This document shows positions 45,095 through 54,064 of a stretch of DNA of 64,000 nucleotides, piece after piece. Source of the DNA: Aquipseudomonas guryensis (GTDB taxonomy: Bacteria; Pseudomonadota; Gammaproteobacteria; Pseudomonadales; Pseudomonadaceae). Made by a program: the position numbers and the translations under genes. The notes under the pieces were generated by a model. That model was not told the origin of the DNA, ran no database searches, and saw only the letters and a list, made by a program, of their open reading frames with translations. Numbering within the stretch: the stretch's first letter is position 1; the number at the start of each line of letters is the position of its first letter. The DNA lies in NCBI RefSeq assembly GCF_014164785.1, contig NZ_JACJFN010000001.1, forward strand, positions 1,488,001 to 1,552,000. The letters run 5' to 3'.

Positions 45095-46695
45095 AGCCTA
45101 TGAATACATTCCTGCCGCGTCTCGGCCTGTTGAGCCTGGCCTGCCTGCTGAGCGCCTGCCAGACCTTCATTGATGGCGACACGCAACTCTATGAACAGAG
45201 CGGCAAGCTGCTCGACGAGAGCCTGCAACAGGCTCAGGCGCAGAACAAGGTCATGCCGCCAGCGGCGGTCCAGGCCTCGTTGATCCCGCCGCTGAGCAGT
45301 TCGCTGAGTATTGGCAGCGGCCCGCGCTTCGATGTCTCGGCCAAGGACATGCCAGCCCGTGAGTTCTTCCTCAGCCTGATGGAAGGCGCCGGGCAGAACC
45401 TGGTGGTGCACCCGGACGTTACCGGCACCATCACTTTCAGCCTGCGCCGGGTCACCCTGGAGGAAGTGCTGGCGGCGGTGCGCGACAGCTATGGCTATGA
45501 CTTCCGCCACAGCACCTATGGCTACCAGATCCTGCCGAACCGGGCGATCACCCGCAGCTACGATCTCAACTACCTCAACCTGCAGCGTGTGGGCGTGTCC
45601 GACACCCGCGTCAGCTCTGGCCAGGTGGTCAGTGACGAGAGCGAGAGCAGTAACAGCGATGACGGCAGCAGCACCAGTGACAGCTCGGTGACCACGCTCA
45701 ATGCCAGCCAGGTGACCACCAGCAGCGATGTCGACTTCTGGCGTGAAGTGCGCGAAGTGGTGGCGATGATCGTTGGTGGTGAGCAGGGCAACAGCGTGGT
45801 GGTCAACCCGCAGGCCAGCCTGCTCGTGGTGCGCGCCAACAGTGCCGATCAGGAAAACGTCGCGCGTTTCCTCGAACAGGCGCAACGCAACCTGCAGCGC
45901 CAGGTGATTCTGGAAACCAAGATCCTCGAAGTGCAGCTCAATGACGGCTTCCAGGCCGGTATCAGCTGGGAACAGCTGGGCAGCGATGTCAGCGCCGGTA
46001 TTGCCGGGGAAACCCTCGACGGGCCGACCGGTATTGGCGGCGTATTCAGCAGCGTGCTGACCCTGGGTGACTTCACCGGGCTGATCCAGTTGCTGCAGAC
46101 CCAGGGCGAGGTGCGGGTACTGTCCAGCCCGCGCATTTCCACACTGAATAACCAGAAGGCAGTGATCAAGGTCGGCACCGACGAGTTCTTCGTCACCGAA
46201 GTGTCGTCGAGCAGCACCACGACCACGGCAGCCGGGGTTACCGAGCCGACCCAGGACATCACCCTGACGCCGTTCTTCTCGGGCATCTCGTTGGACGTCA
46301 CTCCGCAGATCGACCAGAACGATACTGTCACCCTGCACGTACGCCCGACAGTGAGCCGCGTCGAGGACCAGAACAAGACCATCGTGCTGGGCGAGGACAA
46401 TGTCTTCAATCTGCCGCTGGCCCTTTCCACCTCGCGTCAGTCCGACTCCATCGTGCGGGCGCGCAGTGGCCAGGTGGTGGTGATCGGCGGCCTGCTGCAG
46501 AGCACCAACGAGAATGACGACGCCGAAGTGCCATGGGCCAGCACCCTGCCCATCGTCGGCAACCTGTTCAAGCAGCAGCGCAAGGCCCTGCAGAAGAGCG
46601 AGCTGGTGATCCTCATGCGCCCCCAGGTGGTCAACGACGACGTGTGGCTGGATGAGCTGCGCAAGAGCGCGGAAACCTTCAAGGAACTGAGATAA
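45091..46695 (+). CDS. mshL: MSHA secretin MshL
   Basis: The outer-membrane channel through which the pilus exits; 534 residues. A lipoprotein signal ends LLSAC with the lipidated Cys at 23. An STN-like domain (about 85-145, FDVSAKDMPAREFFLSLMEG), a secretin N-domain with a Ser/Asp-rich insert (about 185-215), and the secretin core with VLSSPRISTLNNQKAVIKVG, then GGLLQSTNENDDAEVPWAS and LPIVGNLFKQQ. It follows mshK with a 4-bp overlap and precedes mshM by 4 bp. Confidence 0.95.
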   Translation: MKPMNTFLPRLGLLSLACLLSACQTFIDGDTQLYEQSGKLLDESLQQAQAQNKVMPPAAVQASLIPPLSSSLSIGSGPRFDVSAKDMPAREFFLSLMEGAGQNLVVHPDVTGTITFSLRRVTLEEVLAAVRDSYGYDFRHSTYGYQILPNRAITRSYDLNYLNLQRVGVSDTRVSSGQVVSDESESSNSDDGSSTSDSSVTTLNASQVTTSSDVDFWREVREVVAMIVGGEQGNSVVVNPQASLLVVRANSADQENVARFLEQAQRNLQRQVILETKILEVQLNDGFQAGISWEQLGSDVSAGIAGETLDGPTGIGGVFSSVLTLGDFTGLIQLLQTQGEVRVLSSPRISTLNNQKAVIKVGTDEFFVTEVSSSSTTTTAAGVTEPTQDITLTPFFSGISLDVTPQIDQNDTVTLHVRPTVSRVEDQNKTIVLGEDNVFNLPLALSTSRQSDSIVRARSGQVVVIGGLLQSTNENDDAEVPWASTLPIVGNLFKQQRKALQKSELVILMRPQVVNDDVWLDELRKSAETFKELR

Positions 46696-46699
46696 GGCG

Positions 46700-47632
46700 A
46701 TGTACGAAGCCTTCTTCGGCCTGCGCGAAAAGCCGTTCGCGTTGACCCCCAACACCGGGTTCCTGGTGCAGCTGGCGCCTTACCAGGCCTGCCTCAATCT
46801 GCTGCGCGTGGCACTCGGTGAAGGTGAAGGCTTTATCAAAGTCACCGGCGAGGTGGGCACCGGCAAGACCCTGCTCTGCCGCGCTCTGCTCAATCTGCTG
46901 GATGACCAGCGCTACCAGCTGGCCTATCTGCCCAACCCCGGCATGAGCCCGACCGGCCTACGCCAGGCGCTGGCCCGTGAGCTGGGCATCGAAGGCATCG
47001 AGGAGCTGGATGCCCAGAGCATTCTTGATGCGCTGCACCGGCGCCTGATCGAGCTGGCGGCTGCCGGCAAGAGTACCGTGGTGCTGCTCGACGAGGCCCA
47101 GGCCCTGCCGACCGCGACCCTGGAAGCCCTGCGCCTGCTGACCAATCTGGAAACCGAACAGGCCAAGCTGCTGCAGGTGGTCCTGTTCGGCCAGCCGGAG
47201 CTGGACGCCACCCTGGAACGCAACGAGTTCCGCCAACTGCGCCAACGCATCACCTTTTCCTATCGCCTGCGCCCGCTGGATGTGAAGGACACCGCCCGCT
47301 ACCTCAACGAGCGCCTGGCCGTGGCCGGTTATCGCGGCGAACCCTTGTTCTCCGCTGCCGCGATTCGCCGCCTGGTGCGCGGCAGCGGCGGTATTCCGCG
47401 GTTGATAAACATCCTCGCGCACAAGGCGCTGATGGTGGCCTATGGCGAAGGCCGGCGGCAGATCAGCGTCAGCCATGTGCGCCGCGCCCAGCTGGATACC
47501 GAAGGCGCCCAGCCCTTTCTGCGCAGCACCACGCCCTGGCTGGGCTGGGGGCTGGCGGCGGCCAGTCTGTCGCTGCTGCTGGTGATCGGCGCCTGGCCCT
47601 GGCTGGCGCAGTGGCGGGAGTGGCTGCCATGA
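46700..47632 (+). CDS. mshM: MSHA ATPase MshM (ExeA-like)
   Basis: A 310-residue AAA ATPase: it begins MYEAFFGLREKPFALTPN, with Walker A GEVGTGKT (about 53-60), Walker B TVVLLDEAQ (about 125-133), sensor region LLQVVLFGQPEL and an Arg finger region (RLRPLDVKD). A C-terminal hydrophobic segment (about 280-305) suggests membrane attachment. ExeA-type proteins help secretin assembly. The stop overlaps mshN. Confidence 0.92.
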   Translation: MYEAFFGLREKPFALTPNTGFLVQLAPYQACLNLLRVALGEGEGFIKVTGEVGTGKTLLCRALLNLLDDQRYQLAYLPNPGMSPTGLRQALARELGIEGIEELDAQSILDALHRRLIELAAAGKSTVVLLDEAQALPTATLEALRLLTNLETEQAKLLQVVLFGQPELDATLERNEFRQLRQRITFSYRLRPLDVKDTARYLNERLAVAGYRGEPLFSAAAIRRLVRGSGGIPRLINILAHKALMVAYGEGRRQISVSHVRRAQLDTEGAQPFLRSTTPWLGWGLAAASLSLLLVIGAWPWLAQWREWLP

Positions 47633-48975
47633 GCCTGGTCAACGACATGCTGCGCGACCTCGAAGAACGCCGCGCCGCGCCTGCCGAGCGCCTGCAGCTG
47701 GATGGTCTGCAGGCCGTGGATGAAGCGGCAGCCGCGCGTCGCGAGCGCGCCGAACGGATCCGCCGTGGCTCGATCTGGATGGCTGCGGTAATCCTCATCG
47801 GCTTGCTGGTCGGCCTGATGATCGGCCGGGTGGTCAAGGGCGTGCCGACTCTGGCCAGCGTCACCCCGCCTGCGACGGTTACCGTGGCACCAGCCGCGCA
47901 GGTGCTCGAGGTGCTGCCGCAGCACGATGCGCGCGGACTGGTGTTGCAGATTCTGCTGGATCGCTCGGTGCCCTATCAGCGCACCGAGGAGAGCGGGGCG
48001 GTGAGCCTGCGCCTGCCGGGTGTGGCGCTGACGGGTGAAGCCCAGCGCGGTCGCGTGCAGCGTGATGGGCGCAGCCTGTCCTGGCGGGTCGAAGCGCAGG
48101 GGGCGGATGTGCAGGTGCTGCTGGTCGGGCTGGGCGAGGGGCTGGAAGTGCGTGACCGCCTGGAACCGGCCGGCGATCGCTGGGTGCTGTGGCTGGAAGT
48201 GCCGCTAACGGCGGCGCCAGTAGAGTCCGAGCCCGTGGTGGAGCTGGACCAGCTGCCCGCTGCCGAACCGCCTGCCGTGCAGGCCGAACCGGCCTTGCCA
48301 GCCTGGGCCAATGCCCCGCTACCGACTGATGCGCCCGCGCCGGCAGCGGCCGCCGAACCAGCGGCGGTTGCTCCGCCCAGTGGTCCGCCGCAGGTCAGCG
48401 TTACCCCCTATCGCCCGGATGGCCTGGCCCAGGCACGGCAGGCCCTACAGGACGGCGACTACCCGCGTGCCATCCGCGAGCTGGAAACCCTGCAGAAGAG
48501 CCGTGGTCGCGATCCTGAAGTGCTGCGCTGGCTAGCGCGAGCCTATCTGGCCGCTGGCGAGCAGCAGCGCCTGCTCAGCTGGTTGCCGGCGCAGCTGGCG
48601 CAGATGCCGCATGACAGCGAGTTGCGCCTGTTGCTGGCGCGCACCCAGTTGCAGGCTGGCGCTACCAAGGACGCCGTGGCGACCCTGGAGCAGAACGCCC
48701 CGGTGCTGGAGCAGGAACCCACTTATTTCGCCCTGCTGGCCGCCAGTTATCAGCAGACCGGGCAATGGCAGGAAAGCGCCGCGCTGTACCGGCGCATGAC
48801 CGCCCTGCGCCCGAGCCAGTCGACCTGGCAGCTGGGCCTGGCCATCGCCCTGGAACAGCTCGATCAATCGGCTGAGGCCGCCCGCCATTACCGCTTGGCC
48901 CTGCAGGGGCTGGGCCTGGACGACAGCGCCCGCCGCTTCGCCAGTGAACGCGCCACGGCGCTGGGAGGTCGTTGA
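47629..48975 (+). CDS. mshN: MSHA biogenesis protein MshN (TPR)
   Basis: A 448-residue inner-membrane protein with the family opening MSLVNDMLRDLEERR, one membrane span (about 48-66, WMAAVILIGLLVGLMIGRVV), a Pro/Ala/Glu-rich linker (about 195-255) and C-terminal tetratricopeptide repeats (about 270-440, for example LARAYLAAGEQQRLLSWLP and LAASYQQTGQWQESAALYRR). It overlaps mshM by 4 bp and mshE by 1 bp. The likely role is a platform or scaffold protein. Confidence 0.9.
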   Translation: MSLVNDMLRDLEERRAAPAERLQLDGLQAVDEAAAARRERAERIRRGSIWMAAVILIGLLVGLMIGRVVKGVPTLASVTPPATVTVAPAAQVLEVLPQHDARGLVLQILLDRSVPYQRTEESGAVSLRLPGVALTGEAQRGRVQRDGRSLSWRVEAQGADVQVLLVGLGEGLEVRDRLEPAGDRWVLWLEVPLTAAPVESEPVVELDQLPAAEPPAVQAEPALPAWANAPLPTDAPAPAAAAEPAAVAPPSGPPQVSVTPYRPDGLAQARQALQDGDYPRAIRELETLQKSRGRDPEVLRWLARAYLAAGEQQRLLSWLPAQLAQMPHDSELRLLLARTQLQAGATKDAVATLEQNAPVLEQEPTYFALLAASYQQTGQWQESAALYRRMTALRPSQSTWQLGLAIALEQLDQSAEAARHYRLALQGLGLDDSARRFASERATALGGR

Positions 48976-50696
48976 TGACTGAAGATATCCGTCAGCGCAA
49001 ATTGCGCCTCGGCGACCTGCTGATCCAGGCCGGGCTGATCAGTGATGCGCAATTGCAGCTGGCCCTGCAGGAGCAGAAGCGCACCGGCTCCAAGCTCGGT
49101 CGTACAGTGGTCGATCTCGGCTTCGTCGCCGAGGTCAAGCTGCTCACTGCGCTATCCGAACAGCTGAAGATCCCTTTCATCGAACTCAAACACTTCAAGT
49201 TCGACCAGCAACTGGTGCAGAACCTACCGGAAGCCATGGCCAGGCGTTTCCGCGCCATGGTCCTGTCGCGCGAGAGCGGCGGTTTTCTGGTTGGCATGTC
49301 CGACCCGCTCGACCTGTTCGCCCTCGACGAGATGGAGCGCATCCTCAAGACCCGCGTGCACCCGGCCGTGGTGCGCGAGGCTGAGCTGCTGGCCACCCTC
49401 GATACCGTATACCGGCGCACCAGCGAGATCGCCTCGATCGCCGGCGAGCTGGAAGGCGAGCTGAAGGACAGTGACTTCGACCTGTCCAAACTGGGCGCCG
49501 ACAACAACACCGAGGCGCCGGTGGTGCGCCTGCTGCAGACGCTGTTCGAGGACGCGGTGCAGATGAAGGCCTCGGACATCCACATCGAACCCGACGAGGG
49601 CGTGGTGCGCATCCGCCAGCGCATCGACGGCGTGCTCAACGAGCAGGTGATGAAGGAGGCGCGGGTTGCCTCGGCGCTGGTCATGCGCCTGAAGATCATG
49701 TCCGGCCTGGATATCTCCGAGAAGCGCCTGCCGCAGGACGGCCGCTTCAATATCCGAGTGAAGAACCGCAACATCGATGTGCGGGTCTCGACCATGCCGG
49801 TGCAGTTCGGCGAGTCGGTGGTGATGCGTCTGCTCGACCAGACCGGCGGCGTCTCCAACCTTGACACCAGCGGCATGCCGGCGGACATGCTGGTGCGCTT
49901 CCGTCGCCTGCTGCAGCGTCCGTTCGGCCTGGTACTGGTCACCGGCCCTACCGGTTCGGGTAAGACCACCACCTTGTATGCCGGGCTGTCCGAGCTGAAC
50001 AGCCCGGAGAAGAAGATCATTACCGTGGAAGACCCGGTGGAATACCGCCTGCCACGGGTCAACCAGGTGCAGGTCAACGCCAAGATCGACCTCAGCTTCG
50101 CCCGCGTGCTGCGCGCCGCTCTGCGCCAGGACCCGGACATCGTGCTGATCGGCGAAATGCGCGATCAGGAAACCGCCGAGATCGGCCTGCGCGCGGCGCT
50201 CACCGGCCACCTGGTGCTGTCCACCCTGCACACCAACGACGCCCTGACCTCGGCCATGCGCCTGATCGACATGGGCGCCGAGCCGTTCCTGGTCGCCACC
50301 TCGCTGAATGCGGTGCTGGCTCAGCGCTTGATCCGTCGTGTGTGCGAGAACTGCATGGAGGCCGATACGCCCGAGCCGCGCCAGCTGCTCTGGCTGGAAA
50401 ACCTGCACCGCGCGCCGCTGACCGGGCGCAGCTTCAAGCGCGGTGCCGGTTGCCACCAGTGCCACAACACCGGCTATGCCGGGCGCATCGGTGTTTACGA
50501 ATTGCTGGAGATGGATGACGGCATGATTGCCGCGTTACGCCGCAATGACCCACAAGGCTTCGCCGAAGCGGCGCAGGCCAGCGCCCACTACCGTCCGCTG
50601 GCGGCCTGCGCGCTGGACTATGCCCTGGCCGGGGTGACCAGCGTCGAGGAAGTGCTCAAGGTCTGCGCCACCCTCACCGACGAGGTGTTGGTGTGA
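48975..50696 (+). CDS. mshE: MSHA extension ATPase MshE, c-di-GMP-binding
   Basis: A 573-residue GspE/PilB-type motor that drives pilus assembly. The N-terminus holds the two-part MshEN c-di-GMP motif: residues 11-34 start RLGDLLIQAGL and end ALQEQ, a five-residue spacer follows, and 40-63 start KLGRTVVDLGF and end ALSEQ, matching the known 24-5-24 arrangement. ATPase motifs are Walker A GPTGSGKT (324-331), the Asp box, Walker B IVLIGEMRDQET and the His box HLVLSTLHTNDA. Zn-binding cysteines occur in CENC and CHQCH. The start is a TGATG overlap with mshN. Family knowledge says c-di-GMP binding activates MSHA extension. Confidence 0.96.
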   Translation: MTEDIRQRKLRLGDLLIQAGLISDAQLQLALQEQKRTGSKLGRTVVDLGFVAEVKLLTALSEQLKIPFIELKHFKFDQQLVQNLPEAMARRFRAMVLSRESGGFLVGMSDPLDLFALDEMERILKTRVHPAVVREAELLATLDTVYRRTSEIASIAGELEGELKDSDFDLSKLGADNNTEAPVVRLLQTLFEDAVQMKASDIHIEPDEGVVRIRQRIDGVLNEQVMKEARVASALVMRLKIMSGLDISEKRLPQDGRFNIRVKNRNIDVRVSTMPVQFGESVVMRLLDQTGGVSNLDTSGMPADMLVRFRRLLQRPFGLVLVTGPTGSGKTTTLYAGLSELNSPEKKIITVEDPVEYRLPRVNQVQVNAKIDLSFARVLRAALRQDPDIVLIGEMRDQETAEIGLRAALTGHLVLSTLHTNDALTSAMRLIDMGAEPFLVATSLNAVLAQRLIRRVCENCMEADTPEPRQLLWLENLHRAPLTGRSFKRGAGCHQCHNTGYAGRIGVYELLEMDDGMIAALRRNDPQGFAEAAQASAHYRPLAACALDYALAGVTSVEEVLKVCATLTDEVLV

Positions 50697-50731
50697 TGCG
50701 CGGGCTTCTTCAGGCAGGCACCACGCTATCT

Positions 50732-50755
50732 CCCTCTCCCGTTTACGGGAGAGGG
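50732..50755 (+). other. Stable hairpin between mshE and mshG
   Basis: CCCTCTCCCG and CGGGAGAGGG form a 10-bp stem with loop TTTA, followed by CGCTTTTG. It is terminator-like but with only four T, so partial read-through into mshG is expected. It sits directly before a REP element inside the operon. Confidence 0.6.
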
Positions 50756-50762
50756 CGCTTTT

Positions 50763-50821
50763 GTAGCCCGGATGCAATCCGGGAATGGAGTTGCCTGCTT
50801 CCCGGATTACATCCGGGCTAC
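50763..50821. repeat. REP-type palindromic repeat, copy 3, inside the msh operon
   Basis: The same arms as at 2010 and 7073 (GTAGCCCGGATGCAATCCGG ... TACATCCGGGCTAC) with a different centre. It lies in the only sizeable gap of the mshI-mshQ run, 24 bp before the mshG start, and could adjust the ratio of upstream to downstream gene products. Confidence 0.88.
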
Positions 50822-50844
50822 CTGGCTGTGCGGGCGTCCTACCC

Positions 50845-52080
50845 ATGAGCCAGTTCCGCTACACCGGCCGTGACGCCCAGGGCAGCAAGGTCAGCGGCAG
50901 CCGCGAAAGCGGCTCGGCCGACAACCTGGCCAGCGAACTGCTGGCCGAGCGCATTACCCCGCTGAGCATCGAAGAGCAGGCGGCCCAGGGCAACGACGAT
51001 GTACTCGCCAGCATCAAGGAACTGCTGCGCCGCAAGCGTGTGGATCTGGAAGAACTGATCATCTTCTGCCGGCAGATGTACAGCCTGAGCAAGGCCGGCG
51101 TGCCGATCATCCGTGCCATCGGCGGTCTGGCCGAGTCCCATCGCAATGAATATTTCCGTGAAGTGCTGCAGGCCGTGCGCAGCGACCTCGAAGGCGGCAT
51201 GAGCATGGCGGTGTCGCTGAATGCCCATCCCAAGGTGTTCAGCACCCTGTTCATCAGCATGATCAGCGTCGGCGAGAACACCGGCCAGCTCGACCAGGCC
51301 TTCAAGCAGTTGTCCGGCTACCTGGAGATGGAGCGCGAGACGCGCAAACGGATCAAGCAGGCCACCCGCTACCCGCTGTTCGTGCTGTCGGCCATGGGCG
51401 TGGCGCTGGTGGTGATCAACATGTTCGTGATCCCGGCGTTCGCCAAGGTGTTCGAGCAGTTCAAGGCCGAGCTGCCCTGGCCGACTCGTGTGCTGATCGG
51501 CACCTCGCAGTTCTTCCAGGATTACTGGTGGCTGCTGCTGTTGCTGTTCGGCGCGGCCATCTACGGTTTCATCCGCTGGACCGCCAGCGACGCCGGCGCG
51601 CTCAAGTGGGATCAGCTCAAGCTGCGCCTGCCCATTGTTGGTGGGGTGTTCGAGCGCATCGCCCTGGCTCGCTTCACCCGCACCTTCGCCATGATGTACC
51701 GCGCCGGCGTGCCGCTGCTGCAGACCCTGTCGATCAACAGCGCCAGCGTCGGCAACCTGTTTATCGGCCAGGCCATCCTCGGCATGCGCGAAGGCGTGGA
51801 GCGCGGCGAGGCGCTGACCAGCACGGCGTCCACCAGCGGGCTGTTCACCCCGCTGGTGCTGCAGATGATGGCGGTAGGTGAGGAAACCGGCGCACTGGAT
51901 GACCTGTTCGTCGAAGTCGCCGACTTCTACGAGCAGGAGGTCGACTACGACCTCAAACAGCTGGCCGATGCCATCGAGCCGATCCTCATCGTAGCCATGG
52001 GCATCATGGTGCTGGTGCTGGCGCTGGGTGTGTTTCTGCCGATGTGGGACCTGGCCTCGGTGGCCAAGGGCGGCGCGTGA
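50845..52080 (+). CDS. mshG: MSHA inner-membrane platform protein MshG
   Basis: A 411-residue GspF/PilC-type platform protein: MSQFRYTGRDAQGSKVSGSRES at the N-terminus, two T2SSF domains (about 65-190 and 270-395), and three membrane spans (about 175-195, 220-240 and 380-400). The domain signatures FCRQMYSLSKAGVPI and FTRTFAMMYRAGVPLLQ are present. The start at 50845 gives the family N-terminus; the longer frame runs into the REP repeat. The stop overlaps the next GTG start. Confidence 0.94.
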   Translation: MSQFRYTGRDAQGSKVSGSRESGSADNLASELLAERITPLSIEEQAAQGNDDVLASIKELLRRKRVDLEELIIFCRQMYSLSKAGVPIIRAIGGLAESHRNEYFREVLQAVRSDLEGGMSMAVSLNAHPKVFSTLFISMISVGENTGQLDQAFKQLSGYLEMERETRKRIKQATRYPLFVLSAMGVALVVINMFVIPAFAKVFEQFKAELPWPTRVLIGTSQFFQDYWWLLLLLFGAAIYGFIRWTASDAGALKWDQLKLRLPIVGGVFERIALARFTRTFAMMYRAGVPLLQTLSINSASVGNLFIGQAILGMREGVERGEALTSTASTSGLFTPLVLQMMAVGEETGALDDLFVEVADFYEQEVDYDLKQLADAIEPILIVAMGIMVLVLALGVFLPMWDLASVAKGGA

Positions 52081-52595
52081 GCCCGGACTATGAGAGCGAC
52101 TTCTGGGTAAGGCGTTTGCGCCTGTTTGGCTGGGGCTTGATCCTGCTCATGACCCTTTGCCTAGTGCTGGCGTTAGGCTGGAAGATCGCTCAGGTCAGTG
52201 AGCGGCGCGCCATGGAGGCGACCCGTCGGCACCTGGCGGCCAGCCTCAACAGCCTGGCCGCGGAGCATCTGGCCAAGGACAAGACGCTGGGCATGGCCTG
52301 GCGCACGAAGAATCCGTTTGTCCTGCTGCGTTGGCAGCAGGACAACTACTGCGGCGAACTGGCCGCTGGTGATGCACCGCAAAGCGGTTGCTGGTACTGG
52401 CTACCTCGCGAGGCCTGGGTGATGTACCGGGCAAGCTTTGCCGACGGATGGACAAGGGGGCAGGGTGAAGTGCATGCCTGGCGGCTGTTGGTGGTTCCCG
52501 ATGGAATGCCAACTGCGTCACAATCGTCAGGTGCGGCTTTTGCCCTGGAGCTTGAAGCGGTACCCGCTGCGGAGTTGTCTGCGGCGGGGTATTGA
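52077..52595 (+). CDS. MshF-like protein
   Basis: A 172-residue protein with one N-terminal membrane span (about 16-36, LFGWGLILLMTLCLVLALGW), a helix (ERRAMEATRRHLAASLNSLAAEHLAKD) and a small periplasmic domain with two Cys (NYCGELAAGDAPQSGCWYWLP). Position between mshG and the pilins matches mshF; similarity is weak by eye, so the name is positional. The start is GTG 52077 in a GTGA overlap with mshG. Confidence 0.7.
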   Translation: MSPDYESDFWVRRLRLFGWGLILLMTLCLVLALGWKIAQVSERRAMEATRRHLAASLNSLAAEHLAKDKTLGMAWRTKNPFVLLRWQQDNYCGELAAGDAPQSGCWYWLPREAWVMYRASFADGWTRGQGEVHAWRLLVVPDGMPTASQSSGAAFALELEAVPAAELSAAGY

Positions 52596-52613
52596 TGTCA
52601 CTGAGGGAAGTTA

Positions 52614-53141
52614 ATGAAAAACAGCAAAGGTTTTACCCTGATCGAACTGGTCGTGGTCATCGTCATCCTCGGCATTCTGGCTGCTGTGGCGCTGCCGCGT
52701 TTCATGAATGCCAGCCGCGATGCGCATCGTTCCGCACTAGAGGGTGCGGCCGGCGGTCTCGCTTCTGCAGTCACGTTGGTCCGCTCGCAGAATGAGGTTA
52801 ACCGCAATGGTGGTGTTCAGGGTTGCACCGGCAATAACTGCTTCATCAACGTACTGGGCTTCGGTGCTGGTGACGTGGATGTGAACGCCAACTTCTGGCC
52901 TGCCGGCACCGGCCTGGCCGGCAACCCGCCAGCGGTCGCCACCCCCTCCGTTGTAGAGTGCCAGAATCTCTGGGCGGGCCTGCTGCAAGGCTCTGCACCG
53001 ACAGTGGCCGGTACCAACCCCGACTACGTGGCCACCGCGGCACCGGCCAACAGCTGCACCTACACCTATCAGCGCGATGGCGCCAACGACACCATCATCT
53101 ACAACACCTCCACAGGTGTTGTGACTCCTACCTTCAACTGA
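52614..53141 (+). CDS. Type IV pilin, MshB-like
   Basis: A 175-residue prepilin. Leader MKNSKG is cut before FTLIELVVVIVILGILAAVALPRF, with Glu5 of the mature form present. Its globular domain is Gly-rich and contains four Cys (two in QGCTGNNC, one in VECQNLW, one in NSCTYTY). It has a strong GAGGGAAG ribosome site. It precedes the better MshA match, the order seen for mshB-mshA, and could be a minor or alternative pilin. Confidence 0.82.
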   Translation: MKNSKGFTLIELVVVIVILGILAAVALPRFMNASRDAHRSALEGAAGGLASAVTLVRSQNEVNRNGGVQGCTGNNCFINVLGFGAGDVDVNANFWPAGTGLAGNPPAVATPSVVECQNLWAGLLQGSAPTVAGTNPDYVATAAPANSCTYTYQRDGANDTIIYNTSTGVVTPTFN

Positions 53142-53161
53142 TCCACGCAGGAACTAGAGCG

Positions 53162-53614
53162 ATGAAAAAACAACAAGGCGGTTTTACCCTTATCGAGCTG
53201 ATCATGGTTATCGTGATTCTCGGGATTCTGGCTGCGTTTGCCTTGCCACGATTCGTCAACCTCGGCGCCGATGCGCGTGCGGCGACTGTGCAAGGCGCTT
53301 TCGGCTCGGTCAAGGCAGCATCGGCGTTGACCCATGCTTCCTGGCTGGCGAAGAATGACGCCGCAAACACCAGTATTACCGTTGAGGGCAGTACGGTGAC
53401 GATGATCGCCACCAGCGGTTACCCTGCGGCCAGCTCGATCGCCGATGCGGCAGGCGTGGTAGCGGCTGATTTCACCATCACAACCACTGCCGGTGTCACA
53501 ACCATGAGCGCCAATGGCGCCACCACTCCGGCTAGCTGCCAGGTCAGCTACACCGAGCCTGCAGCCACTGCCGGTGCGGTGCCAGTTATCTCAGTCGTCG
53601 ACACCGGCTGCTAA
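53162..53614 (+). CDS. mshA: Major pilin MshA
   Basis: A 150-residue prepilin with leader MKKQQGG before FTLIELIMVIVILGILAAFALPRF and a helix NLGADARAATVQGAFGSVKAAS typical of MshA. The C-terminus has a likely disulfide between Cys126 and the last residue Cys150, as in MSHA pilins. The globular domain is rich in Thr/Ala/Val. The start at 53162 follows CAGGA; the longer frame is a shadow of the upstream pilin. The prepilin peptidase is not in this window. Confidence 0.87.
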   Translation: MKKQQGGFTLIELIMVIVILGILAAFALPRFVNLGADARAATVQGAFGSVKAASALTHASWLAKNDAANTSITVEGSTVTMIATSGYPAASSIADAAGVVAADFTITTTAGVTTMSANGATTPASCQVSYTEPAATAGAVPVISVVDTGC

Positions 53615-53620
53615 ACAAAA

Positions 53621-54064
53621 ATGCGCGGCTTCACCCTGGTTGAGCTGCTGATGGTGATCGTCATCATCGGCATCCTGGCCGTTGTGGTGGGGCCGCGCTT
53701 CTTCGATAGAAAGGTGTTCGATGAGCGCCTGTTCTACGAAGAAAGCCTGAGCGCCGTGCGCTACGGGCAAAAACTGGCCCTGGCCAGTGGCTGCCAGATT
53801 CGTGCACGGGTCGATGGCACAGGGTATGCGCTGTCCTATGCGGAAGCGTGTGGCGGGGTTGCTTCCGGCAGCCCGGTCGCCAACCCTTCCGGCGGTGATT
53901 ACACCGCGGGTAATCCGCAGAATGTCAGCGTTTCCCCAACGCTGAATGTGACCTTTGATTCCCTCGGTACCGCTACAGGTACCGCGAATTCCGCCAGTTT
54001 TGCCAATGGGGCGTTCACCCTCACCGTCAACCTGGCCACCGGCTTTATCGAGACCACACCATGA
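53621..54064 (+). CDS. mshC: MSHA minor pilin MshC (GspH-like)
   Basis: A 147-residue prepilin with the shortest leader of the set, MRG, before FTLVELLMVIVIIGILAVVVGPRF. A GspH/FimT-like segment follows (LFYEESLSAVRYGQKLALASGCQIRARV). It lies 6 bp after mshA and overlaps mshD by 4 bp. The likely role is in initiating pilus assembly at the tip. Confidence 0.85.
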   Translation: MRGFTLVELLMVIVIIGILAVVVGPRFFDRKVFDERLFYEESLSAVRYGQKLALASGCQIRARVDGTGYALSYAEACGGVASGSPVANPSGGDYTAGNPQNVSVSPTLNVTFDSLGTATGTANSASFANGAFTLTVNLATGFIETTP

